NCBI GenBank assembly: GCA_037178625.1
Contig: CM074128.1
Span: 2,232,001 to 2,296,000 of the forward strand
Source: Skeletonema tropicum
Taxonomy: Eukaryota > Bacillariophyta > Thalassiosirophyceae > Thalassiosirales > Thalassiosiraceae
Direction of reading: 5' to 3'
DNA length: 64,000 nucleotides
Under the pieces are notes generated by a model, which made no database searches, was not told where the DNA came from, and was given only the letters and a program-made list of their open reading frames with translations. Both the position numbers and the translations under genes were made by a program. Positions 22,358-33,644 of this stretch are shown piece by piece (the first letter of the stretch is position 1; each line of letters starts with the position of its first letter).

Positions 22358-25022
22358 ATGTCACGCAGAACATGTCACGAGATGTTCTGGCTCGCTTTAT
22401 TCAGCCTCGCCTTCTCCAACATCGAACAAAATCTCACAAATTTGAACCAATCACATGCCAACTGTGGAGCAACCTATCCTCGCGGAGTTGGCCGTTTGAT
22501 GTCGACAATTTCAAACCGTGCGGCGACATCAACAACCAAGCAGACATCATCAAGGACCATGGCCTCCTCCCTGCCAAGCAATAGCTCCAAGCAGCAACTA
22601 AAGCGGCCGCGAAGCACCTCAAATGAAATCGCCACATTCTCTCGAATGGCATCCGCCTCGGCTTCGGACAGTGACGATAACAATTCCGTTATTTCCCTGG
22701 ATGAAGAAATTCATGAGGATAACTATGATAATGGCGAAATAATGATGATTCGACGTGGGTTGGTGGATTACTGTTATTTGAGGGGGTGTGGTACTGGTAG
22801 TACGGGGGCTAGTAGCTCCAGCTTATTGGAAGAACATGGGGCTACTGGTATCAATGGGGAGGAGCGTAGTGGTCTCCTCGTTGTCAGCATGACAAATAAT
22901 AATGATGCCAAAGACGATGATAACTCAATGATGCGACAACATGCACAACGTCAACGTTGCCAACTCATCATGTCCAGAGCAAGGAGCAACCCAACACTTT
23001 TTCTAACAGCCACAATCCTAATTGGTATTGGCATTTTTACAATTTACTTTTTCACCTCGGATCAATTCTTCCACAACATCAATCTTCATCGGACAGGAAT
23101 TTATATCCGATCAAAGACACATCAATTTAGTACCAAAAAGAGTGCTACAAAACAAAAATCTAATAACGTGACGTTCCGAGTCCATCCACGTCCTACTCTT
23201 GATGAAATATTTCAATATCCACCATTTCCTGCAAAGGCATTGCTGGGAATGACTGTGAACAGTACAGCTGTAGAAGATGCAAATATAGATCCACCTTACA
23301 ATCCTTCAGATTTTTACTATGAGAATGAGGTAGGAAAGAATCGTACATTGACGTATTGGGAAGAAGTTGTAGCTGCCATTGAAGAGTTTCAAGAGAATTA
23401 TACCAGTAATGAAGTTGATGATGGTCTTGTTCAAAACGAAGAAGACGAAGAACATTCGTCCATTGTGACTACTACGCCATGGAGGAATATTACGACATGG
23501 GGACCATGCTTTCCACGTATACAGCCAGTCAATAATGACAAACAAGTCCGATCACTTCTACGGAAGAAGACCAAGTCGAAATCACTCGTGTACAAAAATT
23601 GGACCTACATTGTCCAAAACAACGACATTGATACAAATGATGAAACCAGTATACATTATCCAACCTACCGAAAAAGTTATTCCAGCAGCAAGGAAGAATA
23701 TTTAGGAGGATTATGTCGACCAGGCTTTCTTATCATTGGACAAGGGAAATGTGGCACGTCGTCGTTGTATAAGTATCTTACGGGGCATGATCGTGTAATG
23801 CCTGCGGTGCAGAAGCAGATTCATTACTTTATTTTCAATACGAACAAGGTGAGTAGCTGTAACTTACACTGAGTTTGACTGATTGCATTCAATTGCACAG
23901 TACTAATCACATGTTCATTCTTTTCTTCGTTACTAGTCCTTGAAATGGTATTACAGTAACTTTCCTACTATTGAATCGTTCCTTGGAACGGGCACATTAA
24001 TGACAGGAGAAGCATCACCAGGTTACATGCCATACCCATCTGTGATTCGTTTGCTTGTGAAGAGATTGTCACCTACCGAAGAACCAGACAAACCCAATGC
24101 AGATAAACTCGAGACGTACATGAACGACATCAAGTCACTTCCAAAGATTATTTCAGTGGTGCGAGATCCCATTGAGCGTGCAGTATCATCCTACAAATAC
24201 AATTACATTGTTCCGGCATTGACGAAACTCAAACGAGGCCAAGGTATGACTGCATCTGGGAAACCAATTCCCGGCGGAAAAACAGAGAAATTCTATCAGG
24301 ATTACTTATACACTTTTGAAGAATTGGCATCAGCAGAACTTGCAACGTTGAAAGAATGCTTGCAGCCAGGTGGCAGAGGAGAGACATATTCATATAACCA
24401 TTATGGAAAAAACAACAAGTTCTTTCATGGTACTTTTGATTCAAGAGCTAATAATTCAAAGACTCCTCTGATAGACTTGGATGGTGCTTGTTACGAAGAT
24501 ACAAAATCCGAATTTGTTCCTAGAGTGCAGTGGAATGAGCTAGCAAAACGCATTCCAGACAAAATTCTTCTTCTTCCAAATTTACAGTTGACCCAAAGCA
24601 TCATAGGACGTGGTGTATATGTACTTCCTTTAGAGTGGTGGTATGAGGTGTTTGCGAGTGCATCTGCGCAGGAAGAAGATTGGATACATACAATTTGTAC
24701 GGAAGACATGGGTGATAATCCAGTTGATACGATGGATGATGTATCAAGTTTTCTTGGGCTGCCAGAGTTTGACTTTCGAAACACAACAAGTGTGGGTAGG
24801 TACAATGTTGGTGGTCATCGAGGATATGATACTCTCACCACGGTTGACGAGGAATCTGATGAACACGATGAATCATCGTCATCAACGTCAGAAAGTCAGT
24901 CATCTTCAATAGATTTAACATCAATCTCAGATGAGTTGATGACTGAGCTGACGGAATTTTACCGCCCGTATAATGAGCGTCTATTCGCTCTGATTGGCAA
25001 GAGATGCGCGTGGAAGGAGTAG
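22358..25022 (+). CDS. Golgi-type sulfotransferase, type II membrane protein (two exons)
   Basis: Exon 1 is 22358-23848, exon 2 is 23937-25022, with an 88-bp phase-0 intron. The protein is about 858 residues from the first ATG; an ATG at 22499 is an alternative start. A single transmembrane helix at about residues 213-232 (LFLTATILIGIGIFTIYFF) follows an acidic cytosolic tail. The catalytic domain has the PAPS 5'-phosphosulfate loop IIGQGKCGTSSLYKYL (about 459-474) and the 3'-phosphate motif VVRDPIERAVSSYKY (about 571-585), as in carbohydrate (heparan/chondroitin type) sulfotransferases. The intron falls 25 codons after the PSB loop. The acceptor is probably a cell-wall or extracellular polysaccharide (inference). 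Convergent with the acidic secreted protein gene. Confidence 0.85.
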
Positions 25023-25165
25023 AGCATAAGCCTTCTCTCGACAACGTGTGTACAGTATATGTTTGTATAGAAGTATTAATGTATCAAATCAATGTGATTG
25101 TTTTCCATCAACTTTATTACATATCTACATGTTTTGTAGAGACTAGAGACTATCGTAGCCTTTTT

Positions 25166-25864
25166 TTACAGTTCATCTCCCATGGTCTCATCACTTTCCT
25201 CCCAATCCTCCGAATCATACTCAAAAAACTCCTCTGCAAGCTGACTATCAAATTCATCAAGAAAATCAGGATCCTCAATCATAATCGTGGCAACCAAGTA
25301 CCCCAAAACGTCTGGACGATCCTCCAATTTTTCACCCTCATTCAACATCCCCTCAACGATATCCTTGACAATATCTGCATGATCCGTCGCATCCTTAATC
25401 TTGGTAGCAACATCTGTCAATAACTTTTCATCCTGTTCCAACACATCCGCAATGATTTCAGCCAATATCTCTGGGTCTTCTGCCATTGCCTCAAGTTCCA
25501 TACGCTCTAATTCCTCAGGGTCCTCTATTGCAAGGCGTTCCATTTCGGCTTCGACCATGATACACTCCTCTGCTCCCATGGCGTATTGTTCATGAGTGTA
25601 CACTTTCTTTGTTGTTCCTTCCTCTCCGCCGCCGTTTGAATTATTGTCACCTTCTTCGTCTTCGTCGTCTACCAGTGTTGGAAGGACGTGCTCGACCATA
25701 TCCAAACCTATCCGGTTGCAAATGCCAGTTAAGACCTGGTCTGATAAATCGATTAGGTTGCACGTTTCGAAATCTAAATCATCTTCTGTTTCACATGCTC
25801 CGTGTACGAGATGAAAGAGTGTTATGGATTGGAGTAATAGCAGCAGGAGTTTGAAGAGCTGCAT
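25166..25864 (-). CDS. Small acidic secreted protein of unknown function
   Basis: 232 residues. The signal peptide MQLFKLLLLLLQSITLFHLV ends near HGA/CETE. The mature protein is very acidic (long runs of Glu and Asp) and contains four Cys (GACETEDD, FETCNL, GICNR, EECIM). There are loosely repeated units of the form EDPEELERM, EDPEILAEI, EDPDFLDEF spaced 10-70 residues apart. No family is recognised. Acidic secreted proteins may bind calcium or interact with the silica or polysaccharide wall; that is inference only. Confidence 0.65.
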   Translation of the reverse strand: MQLFKLLLLLLQSITLFHLVHGACETEDDLDFETCNLIDLSDQVLTGICNRIGLDMVEHVLPTLVDDEDEEGDNNSNGGGEEGTTKKVYTHEQYAMGAEECIMVEAEMERLAIEDPEELERMELEAMAEDPEILAEIIADVLEQDEKLLTDVATKIKDATDHADIVKDIVEGMLNEGEKLEDRPDVLGYLVATIMIEDPDFLDEFDSQLAEEFFEYDSEDWEESDETMGDEL

Positions 25865-26133
25865 GGTGGGAGATGTGGGCTTGATAGCTTATGGTGATGC
25901 CTGCTGAATGAAGCTGACTAACGCTGAAAACTTCTGGCTATGGAGGTGGAGGGTGGAGGCATCGCAAGCGTGCTTAATGCGTCATGCGCCGGTCAACATA
26001 AAAGAGCTACGCCTAACAAAATGTATCACTGTGAGGCTACAATCAAAACGATTTCAATATCCATCATCCTATCACTTCGCTTGTTGCGCAGCTGAAGCGC
26101 TGCTCGCTATCGTTGGCTGTCGCTTATTGATTG

Positions 26134-27234
26134 ATGTCATCGAAGACGTGCACATCAAATAATGTTTCCACTATGTTAACTGCTACATGTCTCCTCTTTA
26201 TGGCAAAGCCAACGCGTCCGTTTTGTTACCCGCGACATTTTCATCACAGTTTTCATCAAGCCAGTGTTCGAGCAACTTCCAGCAGCACGATGGCAATGAT
26301 GAGTGGCGACGAAATCAGCAGCAGCAACAGCTCTCCTACTATCATTAGCCAACAACACAATCACAATGTCTTTACAGGACACACTACAAAGATGGGGAAA
26401 CGTCGGCGCAAACGCGAAGACAAGGCAACCAACAATGCCAGAGTACGAAACTCCTATCTCAAACTATCATTTGACAAATCTGCATTCCATTCCCTCCATG
26501 AGCTGATCCGCATGACGAAACAACAATGGGATTCCAGCCAAGAACGGCAACATGATACTATGAAAACAGTAGTATCCAAGAAACAGTCCAAGCGACAACT
26601 CACAATCAAGCCACGAACTCTGCCTTCGTTGCACGTGACATACTTCTTTTGTGGAAAGGTACTGGAGGATATGCCATGTGAGGATTTGCATCTGTGGAAT
26701 TCCATGGTTCGTGAGCGATTGTTGGAGTATAATAATGCCAATGATGCTACTTCTTCGTATGCTGGAGAATATACGTTGCAGTTCAAGGGTCTAAGGTTGT
26801 TCCCACCCAACAAGCACTACCTAATTGTTGCCATGTTTGAACCTTCTTCCAAGTTGTATGGATTGTATGAAGAGCTATGCAATTTGGCAATAACCGAGAA
26901 GCCATCACATCATCATCATGTCAGTGACACTGGTGACGAATCAAAGTATATGTTTCCTCTATTGGCGGAGCTAACAAAATCGCAGCACGATAAGCGTAAT
27001 CAAAACAAGGAGAACTCTCCTTCGTGGGTAGCACATGTGACACTTGGCAATCTTTCTGGTGGTAGCAGAGAAGATGTCGATAGATTAAAATCGTGGTTAG
27101 AAGATTACAAGTATCAAGGTATTGACATGGCGCAGCTAGTGAATGAGATCAATGTGAATGGACTAGCTTTGGGAGGTCCAATTCCATCTCATGTTGATCT
27201 GGATTGGGATTACCCGTTTCATCCTCTAGAATAA
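26134..27234 (+). CDS. 2H phosphoesterase superfamily protein
   Basis: 366 residues from the ATG at 26134 (another in-frame ATG at 26173 gives MLTATCLLFMAKPT, a possible signal). The two HxT-type motifs that define 2H phosphoesterases are present: LHVTYFF (about residue 168) and AHVTLGNL (about residue 301), separated by about 130 residues. The segment YTLQFKGLRLFPPNKHYLIV fits the central strand of the AKAP7/LigT-like fold. Members hydrolyse 2',3'-cyclic or 2'-5' phosphodiester bonds in RNA or small molecules. The first HxT is HVT-Y, as in several eukaryotic members. Divergent from the acidic secreted gene, convergent with the ART-like gene. Confidence 0.7.
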   Translation: MSSKTCTSNNVSTMLTATCLLFMAKPTRPFCYPRHFHHSFHQASVRATSSSTMAMMSGDEISSSNSSPTIISQQHNHNVFTGHTTKMGKRRRKREDKATNNARVRNSYLKLSFDKSAFHSLHELIRMTKQQWDSSQERQHDTMKTVVSKKQSKRQLTIKPRTLPSLHVTYFFCGKVLEDMPCEDLHLWNSMVRERLLEYNNANDATSSYAGEYTLQFKGLRLFPPNKHYLIVAMFEPSSKLYGLYEELCNLAITEKPSHHHHVSDTGDESKYMFPLLAELTKSQHDKRNQNKENSPSWVAHVTLGNLSGGSREDVDRLKSWLEDYKYQGIDMAQLVNEINVNGLALGGPIPSHVDLDWDYPFHPLE

Positions 27235-27320
27235 GTTGTTGGACTTTGAAGGCTTGCTTTGCCGAGAAGATCTTTTTAGGTTCGTAGCCACGGCAAAGCG
27301 AAGAAGATTGAATGCAGAAA

Positions 27321-28004
27321 TTATGCAGCGGATTGTCCAGACGATAGCGCATTTGTCAAATTGTGCGTCATTTCATGATTCCGAAGCCGCTCTTGCAGTT
27401 GCTTCTCGTCAATTGTTGAGGAAATCAGATATCCTCCTTCGTAGACATCAGATACTGGAGACAAGCTACACTCAGTACAACACACCTGTACAGATCCGCC
27501 ATCCTTGCTTACAACTGGGACAAATATTGTAGACGCATGACTGCTGCGCAAGAGCGTTTGGAGAGCTGTTTTCAGATCCTGTGTTCGTTTCTTCCTCCCG
27601 GCAGTTGTGTGACTATACAATGCTGTACCAACTGCAACGGCAGTTGCTGCAATTAGCAATCCACTTCCGAACTCCATAATCATTCCTTGAGAAATAACTC
27701 GACATCGCGATAGGTCTAAATTTCCCCCGACGTATCGATAAACATGTGGTCGCTCGTATTTAATATGATTCTCACTCAACTTTAGACAAAAGTGATGATC
27801 AAGTTTGCCGGCTTGTGAGTTTTTCTTGCCTCCTGCAGCATACAAGGCTTTCGAGATCTCCTCAACACTGTGCTTGTTTGGATCTAGATCTGTAAGATAT
27901 ACTCCAGCTCCATACTTTCCGTCGACGCTTGGCCGAATAAAACCATCCCTCTCAATGTTATTATAACCCTCATGGGTTGTGAAATGATAAAGCACCTTGT
28001 TCAT
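27321..28004 (-). CDS. ART-HYD1-like ADP-ribosyltransferase-fold protein
   Basis: 227 residues. The first about 110 residues have the pattern LYHFTTHEGYNNIERDGFI, then GKYGAGVYLTDLDP, then VYRYVGGNLDLS, closely matching the HYD1-signature ADP-ribosyltransferase (Tox-ART-HYD1) family: a His in the first strand, GxGVYLTD as the second strand, a Tyr-rich later strand. This fold transfers ADP-ribose from NAD, and many bacterial members are polymorphic-toxin warheads, but eukaryotic members exist with unknown roles. A hydrophobic segment (MEFGSGLLIAATAVAVGTAL) at about 110-130 could be a membrane helix, and the C-terminal part is unrecognised. No immunity or secretion gene is nearby. The call rests on motif recognition alone. 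Confidence 0.55.
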   Translation of the reverse strand: MNKVLYHFTTHEGYNNIERDGFIRPSVDGKYGAGVYLTDLDPNKHSVEEISKALYAAGGKKNSQAGKLDHHFCLKLSENHIKYERPHVYRYVGGNLDLSRCRVISQGMIMEFGSGLLIAATAVAVGTALYSHTTAGRKKRTQDLKTALQTLLRSSHASTIFVPVVSKDGGSVQVCCTECSLSPVSDVYEGGYLISSTIDEKQLQERLRNHEMTHNLTNALSSGQSAA

Positions 28005-28304
28005 GTTTACAATAACGGAGGATATTGACGTGGGTATTGTGGTTGCTTGTTGTCAAGTACCAAAGTGGAACTAAAATTCCAGGTCTCTGGGGGCGCTGGA
28101 ATATGCAGTGAAGGAGGCAATGATAAGAGACAACACTAACTTTGCCCTTCTTTGGCATCCTTTTGGCAAGAGTAAAAACAGGACCGATGATGATAGATAT
28201 TGGTTTTCGCCATTTTGAGAGCTTCGACAAAGATCAAGAACATCTTTAATTATTTCCCGCCAAAATTATGTTCGCAAGATCAGTACACCAACAACAGATG
28301 ATAC

Positions 28305-28461
28305 CACGCTGTAGGCCTCGGAACAGAGATCAATCGAAATTTACCCCAAAATATTTTTTGCGCAAGGGTTTTAATTTTGAGGGACGGCCGTTATAGAGAT
28401 CCGCCACTTATATTTTTTTGCGACTCTCACTAAGGATCTCAAAACCGAGGCCTACAGCGTG
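28305..28461. mobile_element. hAT-like MITE (157 bp)
   Basis: The terminal inverted repeats CACGCTGTAGGCCTCGG and CCGAGGCCTACAGCGTG are perfect over 17 bp. They are flanked by an 8-bp target duplication GATGATAC (28297-28304 and 28462-28469). An 8-bp duplication with short TIRs beginning CA is typical of hAT elements. The interior is AT-rich and has no coding capacity. Confidence 0.8.
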
Positions 28462-28469
28462 GATGATAC

Positions 28470-28929
28470 AGATGCTCGACTGAGTAGCCAAAACCAACGC
28501 CGTCATATCATCCTGTCCCAGCTTATGATACTATATACACATTAAAAGGATTCCAAGTACCACTCGAAAGTGCTGTCAACTCCCTCGTACACCACCATTA
28601 TTGCGTCAGCCAACATGCCGACGTCGAAAATGTGTTATGTTAATAGTCATTTACACAACAACAACAACCAAGCACCAAATATTTGGGGCGCAACGGTTCG
28701 GAAATCCCATATTATAATAGTATTAGGAGCAGGGAACGTCCACCGCAAAGTTATTCATTGACTGCAACTTTTCTAGTACTCCACCATGGTGAACCCTTTT
28801 CAGATCGTTTTGAGTTTGTGAAGTGTTGAACAAGGCCAAGGAGGGAGAAAATGTCTTTCTGCATAGGGCAGCCCTTTCTTTTGTATGCATGTGCCCTGGT
28901 CAGCGACCCACATATACGTAATCGTATCA
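28470..28929. other. Intergenic region without a supported gene
   Basis: About 460 bases between the MITE and the satellite array. A short frame (28570-28761) has no recognisable features. A CAACAACAACAAC run is at about 28655-28668. Confidence 0.4.
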
Positions 28930-31900
28930 ATCGTCGCCAATTAAAGCATGAGCAGCTTCTACTGGCCTATTACACTTGGTACCGATACTAACCAAACTCA
29001 TTTGCTCTGCACAGACGGATAGCTTACGAAGAAGGCGATGCTACGACATCGTGAAAGATATGAGAGGTCCAGTGTGGGCTGGCCGGCAGCACCACATTCT
29101 ACCAAATCGTGTCTATCACCGCCGCTGCTAGTGGCCCATTAAAGTCGGCGGTGATACTAGACAAGCTCATTTGTACTGCTCAGACAACTAGCGTCCCTAG
29201 AAGCGATGCTACAATCTCGTAGCTGATCTGAGAGGTCCAGTTCCAGTGTGAGCTGGCCGGCAGCACCACATTCTACCAAATCATATCGATCGCCGTCTGT
29301 ATGGGCACGAGCCGCTGCTAGTGGCCCATTGTAGTCGGCGGTGATACTAGACAAGCTCATTTGTACTGCTCAGACGACTAGCATCCGTAGAAGCGATGCT
29401 ACAATCTCGTAGCTGATCTGAGTGTGGGCTGGCCGGCAACACAACAACCACCCAAATCGTATCTCTCGTCGTGAATACGAGCAGGAGCAGCTTTTAGCGA
29501 CCCATTATACTTTGCGGTGATATGTTAGAAGCTCATTTGCTCTGTACAGACGGATAGCTTACGTAGAAGCGATGCTACGACCTCGTATCTGATCTGAGAG
29601 GTCCAGTGTGGGCTGGGGCTGGCCGGCAGCACTACAATCACCCAAATCGTATCTCCCGACGTAAATATGAGCAGGAGCAGCTTCTAGTGGCACATTATAC
29701 TTGGCGGGGATAGAAAGAAGCGCATTTGCTCTGCACAGACGGATAGCTTACGTAGAAGCGATGTCACGACCTCGTAGCTGATCTGAGAGGTCCAGTTCCA
29801 GTGTGGGCTGGCCGGCAGCACCACATTCTACCAAATCGTATCAATCGCCGTTTGTATGGGCACGAGCCGCTGCTAGTGGCCCATTAAAGTCGGCGGTGAT
29901 ACTAGACAAGCTCATTTGTACTGCTCAGACGACTAGCGTCCGTAGAAGCGATGCTACAATCTCGTAGCTGATCTGAGAGGTCCAGTTCCAGTGTGAGCTG
30001 GCCGGCAGCACCACATTCTACCAAATCGTATCTATCGCCGTTGGTATGGGCACGAGCCGCTGCTTGTGGCCCATTGTAGTCGGCGGTGATACTAGACAAG
30101 CTCATTTGTACTGCTCAGACGACTAGCGTCCGTAGAAGCGATGCTACAATCTCGTAGCTGATCTGAGAGGTCCAGTTCCAGTGTGAGCTGGCCGGCAGCA
30201 CCACATTCTACCAAATCGTGTCTATCGCCGTCTGTATGGGCACGAGCCGCTGCTAGTGGCCCATTGTAGTCGGCGGTGATACTAGACAAGCTCATTTGTA
30301 CTGCTCAGACGACTAGCGTCCGCAGAAGCGATGCTACGACCTCGTAGCTGATCTGAGAGGTCCAGGTCCAGTGTGGGCTGGCCGGCAACACAACAACCAC
30401 CCAAATCGTATCTCCCGTCGTAAATACGAGCAGGAGCAGCTTTTAGTGACCCATTATACTTTGCGGTGATATGTTAGAAGCTCATTTGCTCTGTACAGAC
30501 GGATAGCTTACGTAGAAGCGATGCTACGACCTCGTATCTGATCTGAGAGGTCCAGTGTGGGCTGGGGCTGGCCGGCAGCACTACAATCACCCAAATCGTA
30601 TCACCCGTCGTAAATATGAGCAGGAGCAGCTTCTAGTGGCACATTATACTTGGCGGGGATAGAAAGAAGCGCATTTGCTCTGCACAGACGGATAGCTTAC
30701 GTAGAAGCGATGTCACGACCTCGTAGCTGATCTGAGAGGTCCAGTTCCAGTGTGGGCTGGCCGGCAGCACCACATTCTACCAAATCGTATCAATCGCCGT
30801 TTGTATGGGCACGAGCCGCTGCTAGTGGCCCATTAAAGTCGGCGGTGATACTAGACAAGCTCATTTGTACTGCTCAGACGACTAGCGTCCGTAGAAGCGA
30901 TGCTACAATCTCGTAGCTGATCTGAGAGGTCCAGTTCCAGTGTGAGCTGGCCGGCAGCACCACATTCTACCAAATCGTATCTATCGCCGTTGGTATGGGC
31001 ACGAGCCGCTGCTAGTGGCCCATTGTAGTCGGCGGTGATACTAGACAAGCTCATTTGTACTGCTCAGACGACTAGCGTCCGTAGAAGCGATGCTACAATC
31101 TCGTAGCTGATCTGAGAGGTCCAGTTCCAGTGTGAGCTGGCCGGCAGCACCACATTCTACCAAATCGTGTCTATCGCCGTCTGTATGGGCACGAGCCGCT
31201 GCTAGTGGCCCATTGTAGTCGGCGGTGATACTAGACAAGCTCATTTGTACTGCTCAGACGACTAGCGTCCGCAGAAGCAATGCTACGACCTCGTAGCTGA
31301 TCTGAGAGGTCCAGGTCTAGTGTGGGCTGGCCGGCAACACAACAACCACCCAAATCGTATCTCTCGTCGTGAATACGAGCAGGAGCAGCTTTTAGCGACC
31401 CATTATACTTTGCGGTGATATGTTAGAAGCTCATTTGCTCTGTACAGACGGATAGCTTACGTAGAAGCGATGCTACGACCTCGTAGCTGATCTGAGAGGT
31501 CCAGTGTGGGCTGGGGCTGGCCGGCAGCACTACAATCACCCAAATCGTATCTCCCGTCGTAAATATGAGCAGGAGCAGCTTCTAGTGGCACATTATACTT
31601 GGCGGGGATAGAAAGAAGCGCATTTGCTCCGGACAGACGGATAGCTTACTTAGAAGCGATGCTACGTCCTCGTAGCTGATCTGAGAGGTCCAGTTCCAGT
31701 GTGGGCTGGCCGGCAGCACCACATTCTACCAAATCGTATCTATCGCCGTCTGTATGGGCACGAGCCGCTGCTAGTGGCCCATTAAAGTCGGCGGTGATAC
31801 TAGACAAGCTCATTTGTACTGCTCAGACGACTAGCGTCCGTAGAAGCGATGCTACAATCTCGTAGCTGATCTGAGAGGTCCAGTTCCAGTGTGAGCTGGC

Positions 31901-32870
31901 CGGCAGCACCACATTCTACCAAATCATATCAATCGCCGTCTGTATGGGCACGAGCCGCTGCTAGTGGCCCATTCTAGTCGGCGGTGATACTAGAAAAGCT
32001 CATTTGTACTGCTCAGACGACTAGCATCCATAGAAGCGATGCTACAATCTCGTAGCTGATCTGAGAGGCCCAGTTCCAGTGTGAGCTGGCCGGCAGCGCC
32101 ACATTCTACCAAATCGTATCTATCGCCGTTGGTATGGGCACGAGCCGCTGCTAGTGGCCCATTGTAGTCGGCGGTGATACTAGACAAGCTCATTTGTACT
32201 GCTCAGACGACTAGCGTCCGTAGAAGCGATGCTACAATCTCGTAGCTGATCTGAGAGGTCCAGTTCCAGTGTGAGCTCGCTGGCAACACAACAACCACCC
32301 AAATCGTGTCTATGGTTGTCTGTATGGGCACGAGCCGCTGCTAGTGGCCCATTGTAGTCGGCGGTGATACTAGATAATCTCATTTGTACTGCTCAGACGA
32401 CTAGCGTCCGTAGAAGCGATGCTACAATCTCGTAGCTGATCTGAGAGGTCCAGTTCCAGTGTGAGCTGTCCGGCAACACAACAACCACCCAAATCGTGTC
32501 TATCGCCGTCTGTATGGGCACGAGCCGCTGCTAGTGGCCCATTCTAGTCGGCGGTGATACTAGACAAGCTCATTTGTACTGCTCAGACGACTAGCGTCCG
32601 TATGTAGAAGCGATGCTACAATCTCGTAGCTGATCTGAGAGGTCCAGGTCCAGTGTGGGCTGGCCGGTAGCACCACATTCTACCAAATCGTATCTGTCTC
32701 CTTCGTTATGGGCACGAGCCGCTGCTAGTGACCCATTGTAGTCGGCGGTGATACTAGACAAGCTCATTTGTACTGCTCAGACGTAGCTTATCTGAGAGGT
32801 CCAGTTCCAGTGTGGGCTGGCCGGCAGCACAACAATCACCCAAATCGTATTCCTTGTTGTGAATATGAGT
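28930..32870. repeat. Satellite array: about 190-bp monomers in 949-bp higher-order units
   Basis: About 21 tandem monomers. The landmark GCTCATTTG recurs at about 29164, 29356, 29533, 29717, 29911, 30101, 30291, 30480, 30670, 30860, 31050, 31240, 31430, 31619, 31808 and on to 32762. Three monomer types are visible: T (TACTGCTCAGACGACTAGCG), C (CTCTGTACAGACGGATAGC) and C' (GCGCATTTGCTCTGCACAG). The order T-T-T-C-C' repeats twice completely (29911-31808) at a period of 949 bp, preceded by a shorter unit and followed by T-only monomers. Apparent 67-residue minus-strand frames repeat with the array and are not genes. Edge monomers are degenerate. Confidence 0.9.
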
Positions 32871-33052
32871 GTTTGAGTTTGGAGATAAGTTACTCATGCA
32901 GTGATGTAGAAGCTAGGATGAAATTCTATTTTTTTTTATAGTTATTATATAACTTTGGCAAGAGAGTATCTATTAGTAATTCAGGACCGAATTTATGTTT
33001 AGATTCCAATATGCGATACCGATAAAGGTTTCGCCGTTTTGAGAGATTTGAT

Positions 33053-33228
33053 CGTTTCGTGTAGCACAGAACGTCTCATTCCCTTAGACGATCACTCACT
33101 TCTCACCAATCTTTATCCTTGTTATGTATCCTTACCATGTAATTATATTATTAGTTGATGTTATCGCAGTAGTACTGATTAGTCTGTATATATTACATAA
33201 TCATTAACATAGAGTGAGAAACGAATCG
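33053..33228. repeat. Left LTR of the outer element (176 bp)
   Basis: Begins CGTTTCGTGTAGCACAG and ends GTGAGAAACGAATCG; identical by eye to 45873-46048. Its ends form an imperfect inverted repeat (CGTTTCGT / ACGAATCG) instead of the usual TG...CA. Confidence 0.85.
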
Positions 33229-33644
33229 GTTTATCAGACAGCCATTCTCACGGCTGCATCTACGATGGCAGCGTTCGAAAAGAATAGAATACGGGGAGAA
33301 AATGATGACAATATTTATTCTATTCTCCGACGGGGAGGAACGCGGACATAATATGAGGAAATGGAACCGGTTCACTGAGGTTCTATTTGACTGAGAGGAA
33401 CGATAAGATGAATTTGTCGAGGAATGCGAGAGAAAAGAAGGAAAGAGATTCGATATCGATATAAAGAATTGCCGAGGACGCCGGCATAATAATTGGCCCC
33501 CCAGTAAGGACACCTGGGATATCAACAACCATCGCCGAGGAATGCCGGCGATAAATAAATCGGCCCTGCTGGGGAGGAATGCCCCCGTCTGCATAAAAGG
33601 AATTGGCCCAAAAGATAGTCCGAAGACTTTAAACTGGGAACAAA

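Noticed and set aside
25004..25423. Plus-strand 139-codon frame after the sulfotransferase
   Set aside because: It is antisense to the acidic secreted protein gene and lacks any signature.
27970..28230. Possible upstream exon of the ART-like gene on the minus strand
   Set aside because: A donor-like GTTAGT exists, but no acceptor rejoins it in frame to the start at 28004.
29157..32383. A family of seven near-identical 67-residue minus-strand frames
   Set aside because: They recur at the satellite period (190 and 949 bp) and simply follow the repeat; no sign of real coding selection.
28186..33052. Similar 30-base stretches on either side of the satellite array (near 28195 and 33016)
   Set aside because: Match is partial and T-rich; could be chance, so not claimed as a flanking duplication.
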